A stretch of 49,745 nucleotides of DNA from Acidobacteriota bacterium (GCA_021818865.1 JAKASX010000015.1:1-49745), one strand, 5' to 3'; shown: positions 17,728 through 27,011, counted from the stretch's first letter. Numbers and translations: made by a program. Notes: generated by a model from the sequence alone, not told the origin.

Positions 17728-17950
17728 CCTGGCTCCCACCTTGCCCCTGCCGAGTTGGCCACCACAGAATGCGGAGACCGCTCCGCACATAGGCATTCTA
17801 TGTTACCTGCGCGGTGGGATTGGGCTACTCCGCTACGCGGGGCAGCGGAAGAGATTTCGGAGCAGGAAGCTGCACCTGCCGGACCCATACCTCTCTGCAT
17901 CAGCGCGATAGGGCGCCTTGGATCTGCGGGCTTGCGGTTCGGAGCTCGAC

Positions 17951-18703
17951 CTATCTAAGGTCCGCGCCGAGGTGATCCGTCGGGCCGAATTCCTGCCCCG
18001 TCGGCGTGAGGACCCAGCGACGGCCGAAGGTATCGGTGACGTAGAGATTAAAGTGAGCGGTGTTTTCGTCCGGCCGCGTTTCCCACAGGCTCGCCGGCAC
18101 CGCCGGTATGCCAAGGCTCGCTGATTGCCGCCCTCGGAAAAACGGGCTCAAACCACGTCGGCCATTCGATTCGTCGGCATTCCGGCTGGCCTTCTGCGAA
18201 TGGAAAACGCTGGAAATGTCCTGGAGCCCCGCGGTCCATCGCTTCGCCACCCAGGTTTTCGCCGTCTGAAACTCGACCGCTGACCGTTTCGGATGGTTCA
18301 AGTAGATGGCTCCGGCCGTAGCCGCGAGCAGAATGCCCAGAACGGCGAGCGCAAAGATTCCTTTCCTGCTTTTTCGCGGCTCGACGGTTTCGTTTTGCGA
18401 CTGGACCAGCGCCGACCGGAACTGAGTCACCAGTTCCGACGGTTGTCGCGCTGGAGCCGGCGAAGCCGCAAGAAGGTCCTCGACTTTCCATGCCGGCGGC
18501 CGGGGTGGTCTTTCAAAAATTCCGCTCGTGGTCAGATAGCGAGGAGCGGGTTCGTTCCCGCCCGTAGGCTCCGTGGTCGAATTCGCTCCCCCTGCTTCCG
18601 AGGAGGGCGCAGCCGCTGCCCAGCCCGTTCCTGCGTTCAACGACACCAGCGAATTCGAAAAAAATCTGCCTTGCTTTTTCGGCACCTCACCTTGGGTTGT
18701 CAT
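17951..18703 (-). CDS. Single-pass membrane protein of unknown function within the biotin cluster
   Basis: A 250-residue protein with a Pro/Ala/Ser-rich cytoplasmic N-terminal half, one membrane helix at about 120-140 (GIFALAVLGILLAATAGAIYL) and a C-terminal domain of about 110 residues including TDTFGRRWVLTPTGQEFGPTD. An AGGGGGA ribosome-binding site precedes ATG 18703; the longer frame to 18787 lacks support. It lies between bioF and bioD on the same strand, with more than 200 nt on each side, so membership in a biotin operon is uncertain. I recognise no family. Possibly an acidobacterial envelope protein that happens to sit here. Confidence 0.7.
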   Translation of the reverse strand: MTTQGEVPKKQGRFFSNSLVSLNAGTGWAAAAPSSEAGGANSTTEPTGGNEPAPRYLTTSGIFERPPRPPAWKVEDLLAASPAPARQPSELVTQFRSALVQSQNETVEPRKSRKGIFALAVLGILLAATAGAIYLNHPKRSAVEFQTAKTWVAKRWTAGLQDISSVFHSQKASRNADESNGRRGLSPFFRGRQSASLGIPAVPASLWETRPDENTAHFNLYVTDTFGRRWVLTPTGQEFGPTDHLGADLR

Positions 18704-19003
18704 GTGGATTTCCCCCTTGAGCGTCCCGCGTTGCCAGCAGCTCGTGCTGCGTTCCCCGCACGCGGATCTGACACGAGAGTCTTCCACTAAGTTGTTCTGT
18801 CGTCAAGACTTACATGGAAAGGTAATGAAGGTTTCTGTACTGTATTTCTTTCACAAAATATCCTCATTCGTCAACGTCGCATCGACAGGGAAGCTCCTGT
18901 ACCACTAGAACCGGATTGAGAGGAAAGAGCTTGCAAGGCAATTTGCGCGCTCGCCAGTTCGCCGCAGTAGTACCCCAGCAGACCGCAAAATTCCGAAACG
19001 GGC
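18704..19003. other. 300-nt intergenic region with an AT-rich patch
   Basis: Between bioF and the membrane protein gene. The segment 18790-18880 is clearly more AT-rich than its surroundings (for example TTTCACAAAATATCCTC on the plus strand), which fits a promoter region for the minus-strand membrane protein gene, but I cannot place a convincing -35/-10 pair. No open frame or strong hairpin was found. Confidence 0.4.
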
Positions 19004-20188
19004 TTACCCGCCGCTTGCCGCAGAGCACGCGGACCCTGTGCTCGCGCGCCGGCGTGCGTTCACGCAAGCCGCGATGAGATGCTCAATCTGATCCCGCGTG
19101 AGCGCGGCGGTGAGGGAAAATCGCAGCCGCGCTGTGCCTTCGGGAACGGTCGGCGGCCGGATCGCGCGAACGGCGAAACCTTCTTCCTGCAAACTTTCCG
19201 CCCAGCTCAGCGCGCGCTCATTCGTTCCCGCGAACAAAGGAACGATCTGCGAAGCGCCGGCGCCAACGTCAAATCCCTCGCCGCGCAAACCTTCTCGCAG
19301 CACTCGCGCCAATTCGGCCAGCCGCGCGCGTTCCGCGTCCATGCCCCGCGCGAGCCGCACCGCCGCGCGAATCTGATGCGCCAGATACGGCGGAGCCGCG
19401 GTGCTGAAAACGAACGTGCGTGCGCGATTCACCAGATATTCTTTCAATACGCGATTCGAGCAGACGAATGCGCCGGCGCTCCCGAGCGCTTTCCCGCAGG
19501 TGTGTACGACGGCCAGCGCTTCGTTCTCGACCGCCGCAGCGGCAGCCAGCCCGCGGCCTTCGGGGCCAAAAACGCCCACCGCGTGTGCTTCATCCACGAT
19601 GAGTTCGGCGCCATAGCGGCGCGCCAGTGAGGCGAGGTCGCCGACCGGCGCGAAATCGCCTTCCATGCTGAACAGAGTTTCCGTGACGATGAATTTCGCG
19701 CCGCGTTCGTCGCCGTGGCGTTCGAGTTCCGCTTCGAGCCGCACGAAATCCCCATGCGGATAGATGATTTTTCGCACACCGGAAAGCCGGATGCCGTCGA
19801 TCAGGCTGGCGTGATTCAAACTGTCGGAGAAAACAACGTCGCCGGGCCGCGCCACGGCGGCAAGCAAGCCGAGATTGGCCGCGTAGCCCGAGGAAAAATA
19901 GATGGCCGCTTCCGTTCCGGCGAACGCGGCGAATTCCGCTTCGGCGCGTTCCCAATCCTCGGAGTTTCCGCCGAGCAAACGCGAGCCGCCCGAACCCACG
20001 CGGCCCGATTCGCGAATCGCGCGAATCGTTTCCTCGCGCAGCCTGGGATCGGAAGCAAGCCCCAGGTAGTCGTTCGAAAAAAGTGATATTCCCCGTGGCT
20101 GTTCGAGCGTGCGGAACAGCCCGTTTTCGCGCCGTTCCCGAAGCTCGCGGGCGATCCGCTCCCGCAGCGGGTTTTCGCTATTCGCCAT
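19004..20188 (-). CDS. bioF: 8-amino-7-oxononanoate synthase
   Basis: A 394-residue alpha-oxoamine synthase that condenses pimeloyl thioester with L-alanine. Motifs: [70 protein letters not shown], and [13 protein letters not shown] with PLP Lys233. ATG 20188 lies within the end of bioB (11-nt overlap), consistent with translational coupling; an in-frame ATG at 20212 would need a longer overlap. Second gene of the biotin cluster. Cytoplasmic. Confidence 0.94.
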   Translation of the reverse strand: MANSENPLRERIARELRERRENGLFRTLEQPRGISLFSNDYLGLASDPRLREETIRAIRESGRVGSGGSRLLGGNSEDWERAEAEFAAFAGTEAAIYFSSGYAANLGLLAAVARPGDVVFSDSLNHASLIDGIRLSGVRKIIYPHGDFVRLEAELERHGDERGAKFIVTETLFSMEGDFAPVGDLASLARRYGAELIVDEAHAVGVFGPEGRGLAAAAAVENEALAVVHTCGKALGSAGAFVCSNRVLKEYLVNRARTFVFSTAAPPYLAHQIRAAVRLARGMDAERARLAELARVLREGLRGEGFDVGAGASQIVPLFAGTNERALSWAESLQEEGFAVRAIRPPTVPEGTARLRFSLTAALTRDQIEHLIAACVNARRRASTGSACSAASGG

Positions 20189-21209
20189 GTTCCGCGGCCG
20201 GCTCGGAGCCATCGGCGCAGCGCACCGTCGGCCCTTCGAGCGGTTCGAGGCCCAGGTCGCGGAAGAGCAGTTGGTCTTCGTCGGGCAGCGGATTCGGCGT
20301 CGTCAGCAGCCGCTCGCCGACAAAAATCGAATTTGCCCCGGCCAGGAAACAAAGCGTGGCCGCCTCGCGCGTCATCTGCTTGCGCCCGGCGGCCAGGCGA
20401 ACCATCGAGCGCGGCATCAGGATGCGCGCCGTCGCGATGGTGCGCACCATCACCAGCGGATCGAGCGGCGGCTGAGCTGCAAGCGCCGTGCCTTCGACGC
20501 GCACCAGCATATTCACCGGCACGCTTTCCGGATGCGGGTGCAACGTGGCGAGCTGCTCGAGCAGCCCAATCCGATCCTCTTCCGATTCGCCCATGCCCAG
20601 AATCCCGCCCGAGCAGACGGTAATACCGGCGCGCCGCACCGCGGCGAGCGTCCGCAGCCGGTCCTCGTAAACGCGGGTGCTGATGATGTTGCCGTAAAAC
20701 TCTGGCGAGGTATCGAGGTTGTGGTTGTAGGCCGCGAGGCCCGCTTCCTTCAGCCGTTGCGCCTGGCTTTCCGTCAGCATGCCCAGCGTGCAGCAGACTT
20801 CCATGTCAAGCGCGGCCACGCCGCGCACCATTTCGAGCACCGCTTCGAACTCGCGGCCCTCGGGCGCCTGCCGCCACGCCGCTCCCATGCAGAATCGCGT
20901 GGCCCCATTTTCCTTCGCCCGGCGTGCCTGCGCGACCGTTTCCCGAGGGTCCATCAGTTCCTGCCGCGCCAGGCCAGTCTTGTAGTGCGCGCTCTGCGGG
21001 CAATAGCCGCAATCCTCCGGGCACGCACCGGTCTTGATCGAAACCAGCCAGCAGGTCTGGATGCGATTGGGCGGGTGGTGGGCCCGGTGCGTTTCCTGCG
21101 CACGGTGGAGCAGGTCCAGCAGGGGCTGCCGGTAAATGGCGCGAATTTCCCCTCGGGTCCAATCGTACCGGACCTCGGTCGTCGTTTTTTCAAAGAAGGT
21201 GGTGGACAC
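20178..21209 (-). CDS. bioB: Biotin synthase (radical SAM)
   Basis: A 343-residue radical-SAM sulfur insertase that turns dethiobiotin into biotin. The 4Fe-4S motif [18 protein letters not shown] gives Cys63-x3-Cys67-x2-Cys70, with BioB-specific CPQS. Further motifs: [17 protein letters not shown] (2Fe-2S ligands), [22 protein letters not shown] and the C-terminal [19 protein letters not shown]. It starts with GTG at 21209. It is the first gene of the cluster, and the promoter candidate at 21252-21279 faces it. Confidence 0.96.
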   Translation of the reverse strand: MSTTFFEKTTTEVRYDWTRGEIRAIYRQPLLDLLHRAQETHRAHHPPNRIQTCWLVSIKTGACPEDCGYCPQSAHYKTGLARQELMDPRETVAQARRAKENGATRFCMGAAWRQAPEGREFEAVLEMVRGVAALDMEVCCTLGMLTESQAQRLKEAGLAAYNHNLDTSPEFYGNIISTRVYEDRLRTLAAVRRAGITVCSGGILGMGESEEDRIGLLEQLATLHPHPESVPVNMLVRVEGTALAAQPPLDPLVMVRTIATARILMPRSMVRLAAGRKQMTREAATLCFLAGANSIFVGERLLTTPNPLPDEDQLLFRDLGLEPLEGPTVRCADGSEPAAEHGE

Positions 21210-21251
21210 GCTTCCGAAACCTCGCTACGCTTGCTGCCGCTCGATGGCTAA

Positions 21252-21279
21252 GATATACAGGCCGTCGGCGGCAGCACAA
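21252..21279 (-). promoter_or_regulatory. Possible promoter for the biotin genes
   Basis: On the minus strand TTGTGC (21279-21274) and TATATC (21257-21252) are 16 nt apart, about 43 nt before the bioB start, in the divergent gap shared with the APC transporter gene. No BirA-type operator palindrome was recognised. Confidence 0.35.
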
Positions 21280-21367
21280 GCGGAATCGGCCATTTTCGCA
21301 ACTGGACCCCGGTTCCGCAATGCGAATCGTTCGGAGGAGGGACACCGCTTCCGATGAGAGACCTGCG

Positions 21368-22909
21368 ATGGGCATGAACCTTTTCGCGAGAAAAGAACTG
21401 AAAGACCTGCTGAAGGAATCCGAGGGGGAAAGCAGCGGCCTGAAGCGCGCCCTCGGCCCGTTCAACCTGATCACGCTCGGCATCGGCGCGATCATCGGCA
21501 CCGGCATTTTCGTGCTCACCGGCCCGGCCGCCGCGCTCTACGCTGGCCCCGCGGTCGTGCTCTCGTTCGTGGTCGCCGCAGTCGCCAGCGCCTTCGCCGG
21601 CCTCTGCTACGCCGAATTCGCCGCGCTGATTCCGATCGCCGGCAGCGCCTATAGCTACGGCTACACCGCGCTGGGCGAAATTGTCGCGTGGATCATTGGC
21701 TGGGCGCTGATTCTCGAATACGCCTTTGGCGCCGCCACCGTCGCCGTCGGCTGGTCCGGCTACGTAAACAGTTTCCTGCAGGATTTCGGCATCTCCCTGC
21801 CGCCCGCCTGGACCGCGTCGCCCGGCACGGAAATGGTCCAGTATCAGAACCACTGGCAGCCGCTCAGCAGCCTGCCGGCAAAGGTGCAAGCCATCGCCGC
21901 CACGCTTCCCCATGTCATCGCGCATTTCAACGCGGTCGCATTCGTCGGAATTATGCTGGTGACGGCCGTCCTCGTGATCGGCATTCAGGAATCGGCCAAC
22001 GTCAACACGGCAATCGTCGTGATCAAGGTTTCCGTGCTGCTGGTCTTCATCGGCCTCGCGGCGATTTTCCTCTCGAAGTCCCATTGGCAGGTCGCGATTC
22101 AAAACTGGCATCCGTTCCTGCCCTTCGGCTGGAGGGGCGTGTTCCGCGGCGCCGCGTTCATCTTCTTCGCGTACATCGGCTTCGATGCCGTTTCCACCGC
22201 GGCGCAGGAGGCCAAAAAGCCGCAGCGCGACATGCCCATCGGCATTCTCGGTTCGTTGCTCGTTTGCACGGTTCTCTACATCCTGGTCGGATGGCTGCTC
22301 ACCGGTCTGATGCCTTACAGCCAGTTGAACGTTCCCGATCCCGTCGCCCTAGGCGTCGACCGCACGGGCGTGGTGTGGGGGAGCGTTCTGGTGAAGATCG
22401 GCGCCATCGGCGGATTGACCTCGACGATGCTCGTCATGCTCCTCGGCCAGTCGCGGATTTTCTTCACGATGTCGCACGACGGCCTGCTCTGGAAGTGGGC
22501 CTCGAAAATCCACGATCGTTTCCGCACGCCCTACATTTCCACCGTTCTGGTGGGCACGGTGGTCGCGATTCTAGGCGCGTCGTTTGCCGTTTCGCGCCTG
22601 GCCGAGCTGACCAATATCGGCACGCTGACCGCCTTCGTGATCGTCTGCGGCGGCGTGTGGGTCATGAGGGTGCGCGAGCCAAACCTGAAGCGGCCCTTCA
22701 AAACGCCGCTCGTGCCTTTCGTGCCGATCATGGGAATGGTGATCGCGCTCGGGCTGATCCTGTTCCTGCACACGCTCACGAAGGTGGCGTTCCTGATCTG
22801 GCTGGCGATCGGCCTTGTGGTTTACTTCGCCTACGGCCGCAAGCACAGCAAAGTGCAACAGGCGCTGCAAAAGGCGAGTGCGGACGTCGCCGGCGGGCTG
22901 AGGCAGTAG
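21368..22909 (+). CDS. APC superfamily (cationic amino acid transporter-like) permease
   Basis: A 513-residue membrane protein of the APC/CAT group, with a short cytoplasmic N-terminal helix and about 12-14 hydrophobic segments. Helix 1 holds the substrate motif LITLGIGAIIGTGIFVLTGPAAA; helix 2 ends in YAEFAALIPIAGSAYSYGY; helix 6 region has FIFFAYIGFDAVSTAAQEAKKPQRDMPIGI, diagnostic for this group. The C-terminal helices end in a soluble basic tail. The frame is open from 21320, but ATG 21368 precedes the conserved part; its ribosome-binding site is weak. Likely amino acid uptake at the inner membrane. Divergent from bioB. Confidence 0.9.
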   Translation: MGMNLFARKELKDLLKESEGESSGLKRALGPFNLITLGIGAIIGTGIFVLTGPAAALYAGPAVVLSFVVAAVASAFAGLCYAEFAALIPIAGSAYSYGYTALGEIVAWIIGWALILEYAFGAATVAVGWSGYVNSFLQDFGISLPPAWTASPGTEMVQYQNHWQPLSSLPAKVQAIAATLPHVIAHFNAVAFVGIMLVTAVLVIGIQESANVNTAIVVIKVSVLLVFIGLAAIFLSKSHWQVAIQNWHPFLPFGWRGVFRGAAFIFFAYIGFDAVSTAAQEAKKPQRDMPIGILGSLLVCTVLYILVGWLLTGLMPYSQLNVPDPVALGVDRTGVVWGSVLVKIGAIGGLTSTMLVMLLGQSRIFFTMSHDGLLWKWASKIHDRFRTPYISTVLVGTVVAILGASFAVSRLAELTNIGTLTAFVIVCGGVWVMRVREPNLKRPFKTPLVPFVPIMGMVIALGLILFLHTLTKVAFLIWLAIGLVVYFAYGRKHSKVQQALQKASADVAGGLRQ

Positions 22910-22945
22910 CCGGAGCGGGGTCTCGAAGGGCTGCCGGAGGGAAGA

Positions 22946-23290
22946 ATGGGCCGGCTGGTTGCGCGATGGGTTCTTTCGGCGCTTGCGGTGCTGCTCGTTG
23001 CGCACGTCGTGCCGGGCATCGCCGTGCGCGGTTTCCTCACCGCGCTTTTCGCGGCGCTGGTGATCGGCCTCGCGAACGCCACGCTCGGGCTGGTGCTCAA
23101 GGTCATCACCTTCCCGTTGATCGTCCTGTCCTTCGGCCTTCTGCTGCTGCTCATCAACGCCGCCCTGCTCGAGCTCGCTTCGTTTTTCGTTCCCGGCTTT
23201 TACGTGCAGGGATTCTGGGCCGCCTTCTGGGGCGCGCTGTTGCTCAGCATTCTGAATATCGGCATCAAGTGGGTGGTGCGGAAAGACTGA
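22946..23290 (+). CDS. Phage holin family 4-type membrane protein (four-helix)
   Basis: A 114-residue protein made almost entirely of four hydrophobic helices separated by short loops, typical of the widespread phage_holin_4_2/YvlD-like family (ANATLGLVLKVITFPLIVLSFG and the ...NIGIKWVVRKD end). GGAGGG lies 6 nt before ATG 22946. Despite the family name, most chromosomal members sit in bacterial envelopes and have no demonstrated lytic role. It follows the APC gene by 36 nt and may be co-transcribed. Confidence 0.85.
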   Translation: MGRLVARWVLSALAVLLVAHVVPGIAVRGFLTALFAALVIGLANATLGLVLKVITFPLIVLSFGLLLLLINAALLELASFFVPGFYVQGFWAAFWGALLLSILNIGIKWVVRKD

Positions 23291-23353
23291 TCGCCACGCG
23301 TGGCCGCGCCCGCCGCCCCGACTTTCGCGCGGCCCCGCGCATGAGTTCCGCCG

Positions 23354-23755
23354 CTACGCGATCGCCGACGTGCAATGCGCGCAGCGCTTCGCCGCGATCG
23401 GAATTTCGCTCAGGCATTCCGGGCACTGCCGCGTCGTTGGATCGGCTGGCGGTTCCTTCCTGGAGCGTGCCACCAGCGCGTTCATCGGCACCACCACGAA
23501 GTAATAGACCACCGCCGCGACGATCAGAAACGAAATGATCGCATTGACGAAATCGCCGTAGAGGAATTTGCTGTTGTTGATCGTGAACGAAAACTGGGAA
23601 AAATCCGGCTGCTTGAAGATCGCCGCGATGAACGGCGTCAGCAGGTCCTTCGTGAACCCGCTCACCACCGTCGCGAACGCCGCGCCGATCACCACGCCCA
23701 CCGCCATATCCACCACGTTTCCCCTCAGCAGAAATTGCCTGAATCCTCCGGCCAT
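23354..23755 (-). CDS. mscL: Large-conductance mechanosensitive channel with C-terminal zinc-ribbon tail
   Basis: A 133-residue MscL homologue that releases solutes on hypo-osmotic shock. Helix 1 (FLLRGNVVDMAVGVVIGAAF, then ATVVSGFTKDLLTPFI) and helix 2 (FVNAIISFLIVAAVVYYFVVVPMN) are complete. The usual acidic C-terminal helix is replaced after about residue 105 by a rubredoxin-like knuckle pair, Cys111-x2-Cys114 and Cys125-x2-Cys128. A GAGGAGGGAG tract directly precedes ATG 23755; the longer frame to 23842 is not supported. Zinc-ribbon tails occur in some MscL proteins; what they bind is not known to me. Confidence 0.94.
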   Translation of the reverse strand: MAGGFRQFLLRGNVVDMAVGVVIGAAFATVVSGFTKDLLTPFIAAIFKQPDFSQFSFTINNSKFLYGDFVNAIISFLIVAAVVYYFVVVPMNALVARSRKEPPADPTTRQCPECLSEIPIAAKRCAHCTSAIA

Positions 23756-23960
23756 TTCTCCCTCCTCGTGAACTTTTGCGGATCGGGACGCGTGTCCCGC
23801 GGACCTGGCCTGGAGACTAGGGGCGCTCGCAGCGAATGTCAAGGGCCGGCCCGCGCCTGCCGGAGCCCAAGCGCCGCTTTCCCCCCGCCAGCCGAGAAAC
23901 TCTACCCGGAATGCCCATTTTGCGGGAAAATATGCTTAGCGGATGCGAGGAGGACCGGTC

Positions 23961-24215
23961 ATGAGCAACTGGGTTTGGCTCGCCGGTTTTGTTGTCGTGA
24001 TTGCCTGGGCGGTTGCCGCCTTCACGATCTGGAGATGGGGACCGGGCCGGGCGCGTGTCGCCGTCTTTTGCCCCGAGCAACACATTCCGACGCATATTAT
24101 GGCCTTGCGGAGCGAGGCAGGCTTTGGGACGCTTCGCACCAGCGACGTCGTTCAATGCGATTTGCTCGGATCGGGACCGGTGACGTGCGCGAAGCGTTGT
24201 CTGGCCCGATTGTAG
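23961..24215 (+). CDS. Small membrane-anchored protein with conserved-looking Cys residues, unknown function
   Basis: An 84-residue protein: one N-terminal membrane helix (WVWLAGFVVVIAWAVAAFTIW) and a short soluble domain with four Cys (FCPEQH, VVQCDLL, VTCAKRCL). GAGGAGG at 23947-23953 is 7 nt before ATG 23961, strongly supporting translation. The paired Cys could bind a metal or form disulfides. I recognise no family. It is transcribed divergently from mscL. Confidence 0.68.
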   Translation: MSNWVWLAGFVVVIAWAVAAFTIWRWGPGRARVAVFCPEQHIPTHIMALRSEAGFGTLRTSDVVQCDLLGSGPVTCAKRCLARL

Positions 24216-24334
24216 CCGTTTGAGAGTTGCCGCGACGCGGCCGCGCCGGCTACCCGCCAGCAGGTCGGCGCGGCCCACGGGGTGGCTTTTGTTTCCGTAC
24301 GGACCGAGTCACTTGCGGTGTGGCTGCGCCTGCG

Positions 24335-24943
24335 TCAGGGTTGGACGCTCATCTCCGTTTCCATCTTGCGATACTGTTCGCGCCACTGATTCATGTCGCG
24401 GGAAATCCGCTGCGCTGTCTCCGCCACCTGCTTCCGATTCGGCTCGGGCTTGCCCAGTTCCTCGTCCAGCCGGCCGAGTTGCGCGTTCACGCGCTCGTGG
24501 ATTCTGTTCATCTCCTCGGTGCGCGTGCGCAGGGCTGTTTTCTGATCTTCGCTCATGCCGTTCATCAGTTGCTGGTGTTGTTCTTCCATCGTGCGGACCT
24601 GTTCCCGCAGTTGGTCGCGCTGCTGGCGCGCCCGGTCGGCGTTGAATGATCCCGATTTCGCCTGCCGGTCCATATCCCGCGCCTGTTGGCGAATGCGGTC
24701 TGCGGTTTGTGTGCAGGTGCGCAGTTGGTCGCGCTGGCGATCGGTCGCGCGAATCCGCTGACGTTCTTGCGTTCCGCTGGCTGTCCCCGTCTGCCTTTGC
24801 TGTTGCTGCTGGGTCGTTGTAGGCCGTTGACGTCCCTGGCCACCGGGACCGCCCTGGCCTTGCCCTTGGGCGAAAACGACGGGCGAAGCGAATAGCAAAG
24901 CGGCGGCTGCCAGCAAAACTTTGCGGCTATTCTCACAGCGCAT
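24335..24943 (-). CDS. Secreted Gln/Arg-rich coiled-coil protein, unknown function
   Basis: A 202-residue protein with a signal peptide (VLLAAAALLFASPVVFA, cut before QGQ). A low-complexity Gly/Gln stretch (about 25-60) is followed by a long charged helix-forming segment (about 65-195) with heptad-like spacing, reminiscent of periplasmic LTXXQ/Spy-like or stalk coiled coils but without their signature motif. GAGAGGG lies upstream of ATG 24943. Probably periplasmic. Convergent with nothing close; an unassigned gap separates it from the ABC transporter genes. Confidence 0.75.
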   Translation of the reverse strand: MRCENSRKVLLAAAALLFASPVVFAQGQGQGGPGGQGRQRPTTTQQQQQRQTGTASGTQERQRIRATDRQRDQLRTCTQTADRIRQQARDMDRQAKSGSFNADRARQQRDQLREQVRTMEEQHQQLMNGMSEDQKTALRTRTEEMNRIHERVNAQLGRLDEELGKPEPNRKQVAETAQRISRDMNQWREQYRKMETEMSVQP

Positions 24944-25425
24944 GGCTTTTTCCCTCTCTTTTGTTCTTTCGGTGGAATGATTGTCTGGCTGGGCTTACGC
25001 TCCCAGCCTTCCTCGCGAGGCAAAGCTCGCGAGAAACTCTCTTGCCCATAGACCAGCAAGCCATTCGCCAGAACCGCCTTTCGTTCGTTCTCGCCGTAAT
25101 CATTGCGAGTCCAGACGCTTACAAACCTTCCCGTTCTGAACCCCGGCGCTGTTGCTTCCGCGCCGGGTTGATGCAGCCGGCTGTTGCGCCAACTGGCGCA
25201 AGCCCCCTGCGGCGTATGACCCCGGTCACGCCCGGCCCAACCCTCCGCCAAGCGGCTTCTTGCCCCGCTCCGCGCCGGGCAGCATTTCGCCCTCAGTGCC
25301 GTGGTAGGATGAAAAACCGGCCGCCGGGGCGTGTTCGGCCTCACGGCGGGCTGTGGTCGAAAGCCATCAGGCGGCCTGCTTCTGGGCCAAGCGGCATAGG
25401 GAAGGGAATCAGCGGGAATTTTGGA
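24944..25425. other. 482-nt intergenic region with several hairpins
   Basis: No convincing gene. It contains GGCTGGG/CCCAGCC (about 24990-25010), two copies of the palindrome CTCGCGAG near 25015-25036, a bulged GC-rich hairpin at 25139-25169 and a perfect TTGCGCC/GGCGCAA hairpin at 25184-25201. It would be the upstream leader of the metal ABC operon on the plus strand and of the coiled-coil gene on the minus strand. I could not match it to a known riboswitch or to a Zur/Fur box. Confidence 0.45.
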
Positions 25426-26136
25426 ATGGCGACACTGCTCCACGTGCGGAATCTCACCGTGCGCTTCGGCGATCGCACCGTGCTCGAAAATCTCAGCTTC
25501 GATCTGAACGCCGGTGAAGTGATGGCGGTCATCGGTCCCAACGGCTCGGGCAAAACGGTTTTGCTGAAGTCGCTCCTGCGCCTGGTACCCTCCACCGGAA
25601 CCATTGCCTGGGCGCCCGGCACGCAAGTCGGCTACGTTCCGCAGAAAATCGCGCCCGATCGCGGCTTGCCGTTGCGCGTGCGTGAAGCGCTCGAAGCCAA
25701 AGCGCGCATCCTGCGCCTGGGCCATGGCGAGGTCGCGAAAGCCGCGCAAACGGCCGGCCTCGGCGACGAGTTGCTGGATTCCGCTGTGGGCATTCTTTCC
25801 GGAGGCCAGTTTCAGAAACTGCTGATCGCATTCGCTCTGCTCGGCCAGCCGAACGCTCTGCTGTTCGACGAGCCGACGGCCAGCCTCGACGAACTTTCCG
25901 AAGAGCGCGTCTACGACCTGCTTCACCGCCTGCAAACCGAGCGCTCGATGACCGTCATTCTGGTTTCCCACGATCTCAGCGTGGTTTTCCGCTACGCCAC
26001 CACCGTCCTTTGCCTCAGCCGCGGGCTCACCTGCTCGGGACCTCCCAAGGAAATCCTCACGCCCGAGGCCCTCGAAGCCCTTTACGGCGCTCCCGCCAAG
26101 TTCTACGCCCATCACGAGGAGTACGGAAGAAGATGA
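25426..26136 (+). CDS. Metal ABC transporter ATP-binding protein (ZnuC/MntB-like)
   Basis: A 236-residue ATPase. Walker A GPNGSGKT is at residues 37-44, the Q-loop region contains VGYVPQK, the signature is ILSGGQFQKLLIA (slightly altered from LSGGQ-x-QR), and Walker B is ALLFDEPTASLD followed by the switch His in ILVSHDLSVVF. The fold and the following permease type point to the zinc/manganese/iron family (ABC-3). Start at ATG 25426, because upstream frame sequence is not protein-like. The stop overlaps the permease start by 4 nt (ATGA). No binding-protein gene is adjacent. Confidence 0.9.
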   Translation: MATLLHVRNLTVRFGDRTVLENLSFDLNAGEVMAVIGPNGSGKTVLLKSLLRLVPSTGTIAWAPGTQVGYVPQKIAPDRGLPLRVREALEAKARILRLGHGEVAKAAQTAGLGDELLDSAVGILSGGQFQKLLIAFALLGQPNALLFDEPTASLDELSEERVYDLLHRLQTERSMTVILVSHDLSVVFRYATTVLCLSRGLTCSGPPKEILTPEALEALYGAPAKFYAHHEEYGRR

Positions 26137-26921
26137 CGGCGGGCGAATTTTACGCGCTCGCACTCGCGCTGTTGTTTGCCGTGGCTGCGGGGCTGGTTGG
26201 CAGCTTCGCGCTCAGCAAGCGGATGCTCCTGGCCAGCGACGTCCTCTCTCATCTAGCCCTGCCGGGTCTCGGCCTCGCTCTCTTGGTCCACGTGAATCCG
26301 CTCGTGGGTGGCGCGGCGTCGCTCCTCCTCGGCACGCTGCTCGTCTGGCACCTCGAGCAGCGCACCGGCCTCGCCGCCGACGTCACGATCGGCGTGGTTT
26401 TCGCCACGGGCCTGGCGCTGGGCGCGCTCGTCACCCCGCGCGAGGATCTCCTCGAGGCGCTCTTCGGGAAATTCGAGCCGCTTTCCCTTACGAGTTTCCT
26501 GCTCGGCGCCGCCGCGGTCATCGCCATCGTTCTGTTCCTCTTTCGCTTCCGCGACGCCCTCGTCCTCAGCCTGCTTTCTCCCGAACTTGCCTCGTCGGTC
26601 GGCGTCAGCCTCAGCCGTCTCGAACTCTATTTCCTCTTGATTTTCAGCCTCACCATCCTGGTCGGATTGCAGTTCATGGGCGCTCTGCTTGCCAGCGCTC
26701 TCGTGATTTTGCCCGCGGCGATCGGTCGGCGATTCGCCAATAGCCTTTGGCGATTTCTCTTGGCCTCTTCCGCGGCCAGCGTGCTGGCCGTCCTGGTGGG
26801 ATATTTCCTGAGCCGCCATCTGTTTCCTTCGATTGGCCTCGGCCCGACGATCGTCATCGTCGCCGCGCTGCTTTTCGTCGCAAGCCTCGCTTTCGGATCG
26901 AAACACCACGCCGGCGCCTGA
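26133..26921 (+). CDS. Metal ABC transporter permease (ZnuB/MntC-like, ABC-3 family)
   Basis: A 262-residue inner membrane protein with about eight hydrophobic helices. Family features include SKRMLLASDVLSHLALPGLGLALL near residue 28, the VTIGVVFATGLALG helix and the LQFMGALLASALVILPAAIGRR motif, the conserved permease-ATPase contact region. Translationally coupled to the ATPase. The pair should import a divalent metal such as zinc or manganese together with a solute-binding protein that must be encoded elsewhere. The metal cannot be decided from sequence. Confidence 0.9.
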   Translation: MTAGEFYALALALLFAVAAGLVGSFALSKRMLLASDVLSHLALPGLGLALLVHVNPLVGGAASLLLGTLLVWHLEQRTGLAADVTIGVVFATGLALGALVTPREDLLEALFGKFEPLSLTSFLLGAAAVIAIVLFLFRFRDALVLSLLSPELASSVGVSLSRLELYFLLIFSLTILVGLQFMGALLASALVILPAAIGRRFANSLWRFLLASSAASVLAVLVGYFLSRHLFPSIGLGPTIVIVAALLFVASLAFGSKHHAGA

Positions 26922-26981
26922 GCGATGCTGGTTTTCGCGCCCCGCAGCACCAGACGCCCCGGAGCTCCTGACAAACCATCC

Positions 26982-27011
26982 TTGACATTGCCTAATAAGG
27001 TCTACTAGATT
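26982..27011 (+). promoter_or_regulatory. Predicted sigma-70 promoter of the second TonB-dependent receptor
   Basis: TTGACA at 26982-26987 and TAGATT at 27006-27011 with 18-nt spacing, about 90 nt before the GTG start at 27102. The surrounding patch is AT-rich relative to its neighbours. Confidence 0.5.

Noticed and set aside
21248-22111. Minus-strand frame opposite the APC permease
   Set aside because: Low-complexity, Asp/Gly/Arg-rich shadow typical of the antisense of a membrane protein gene.
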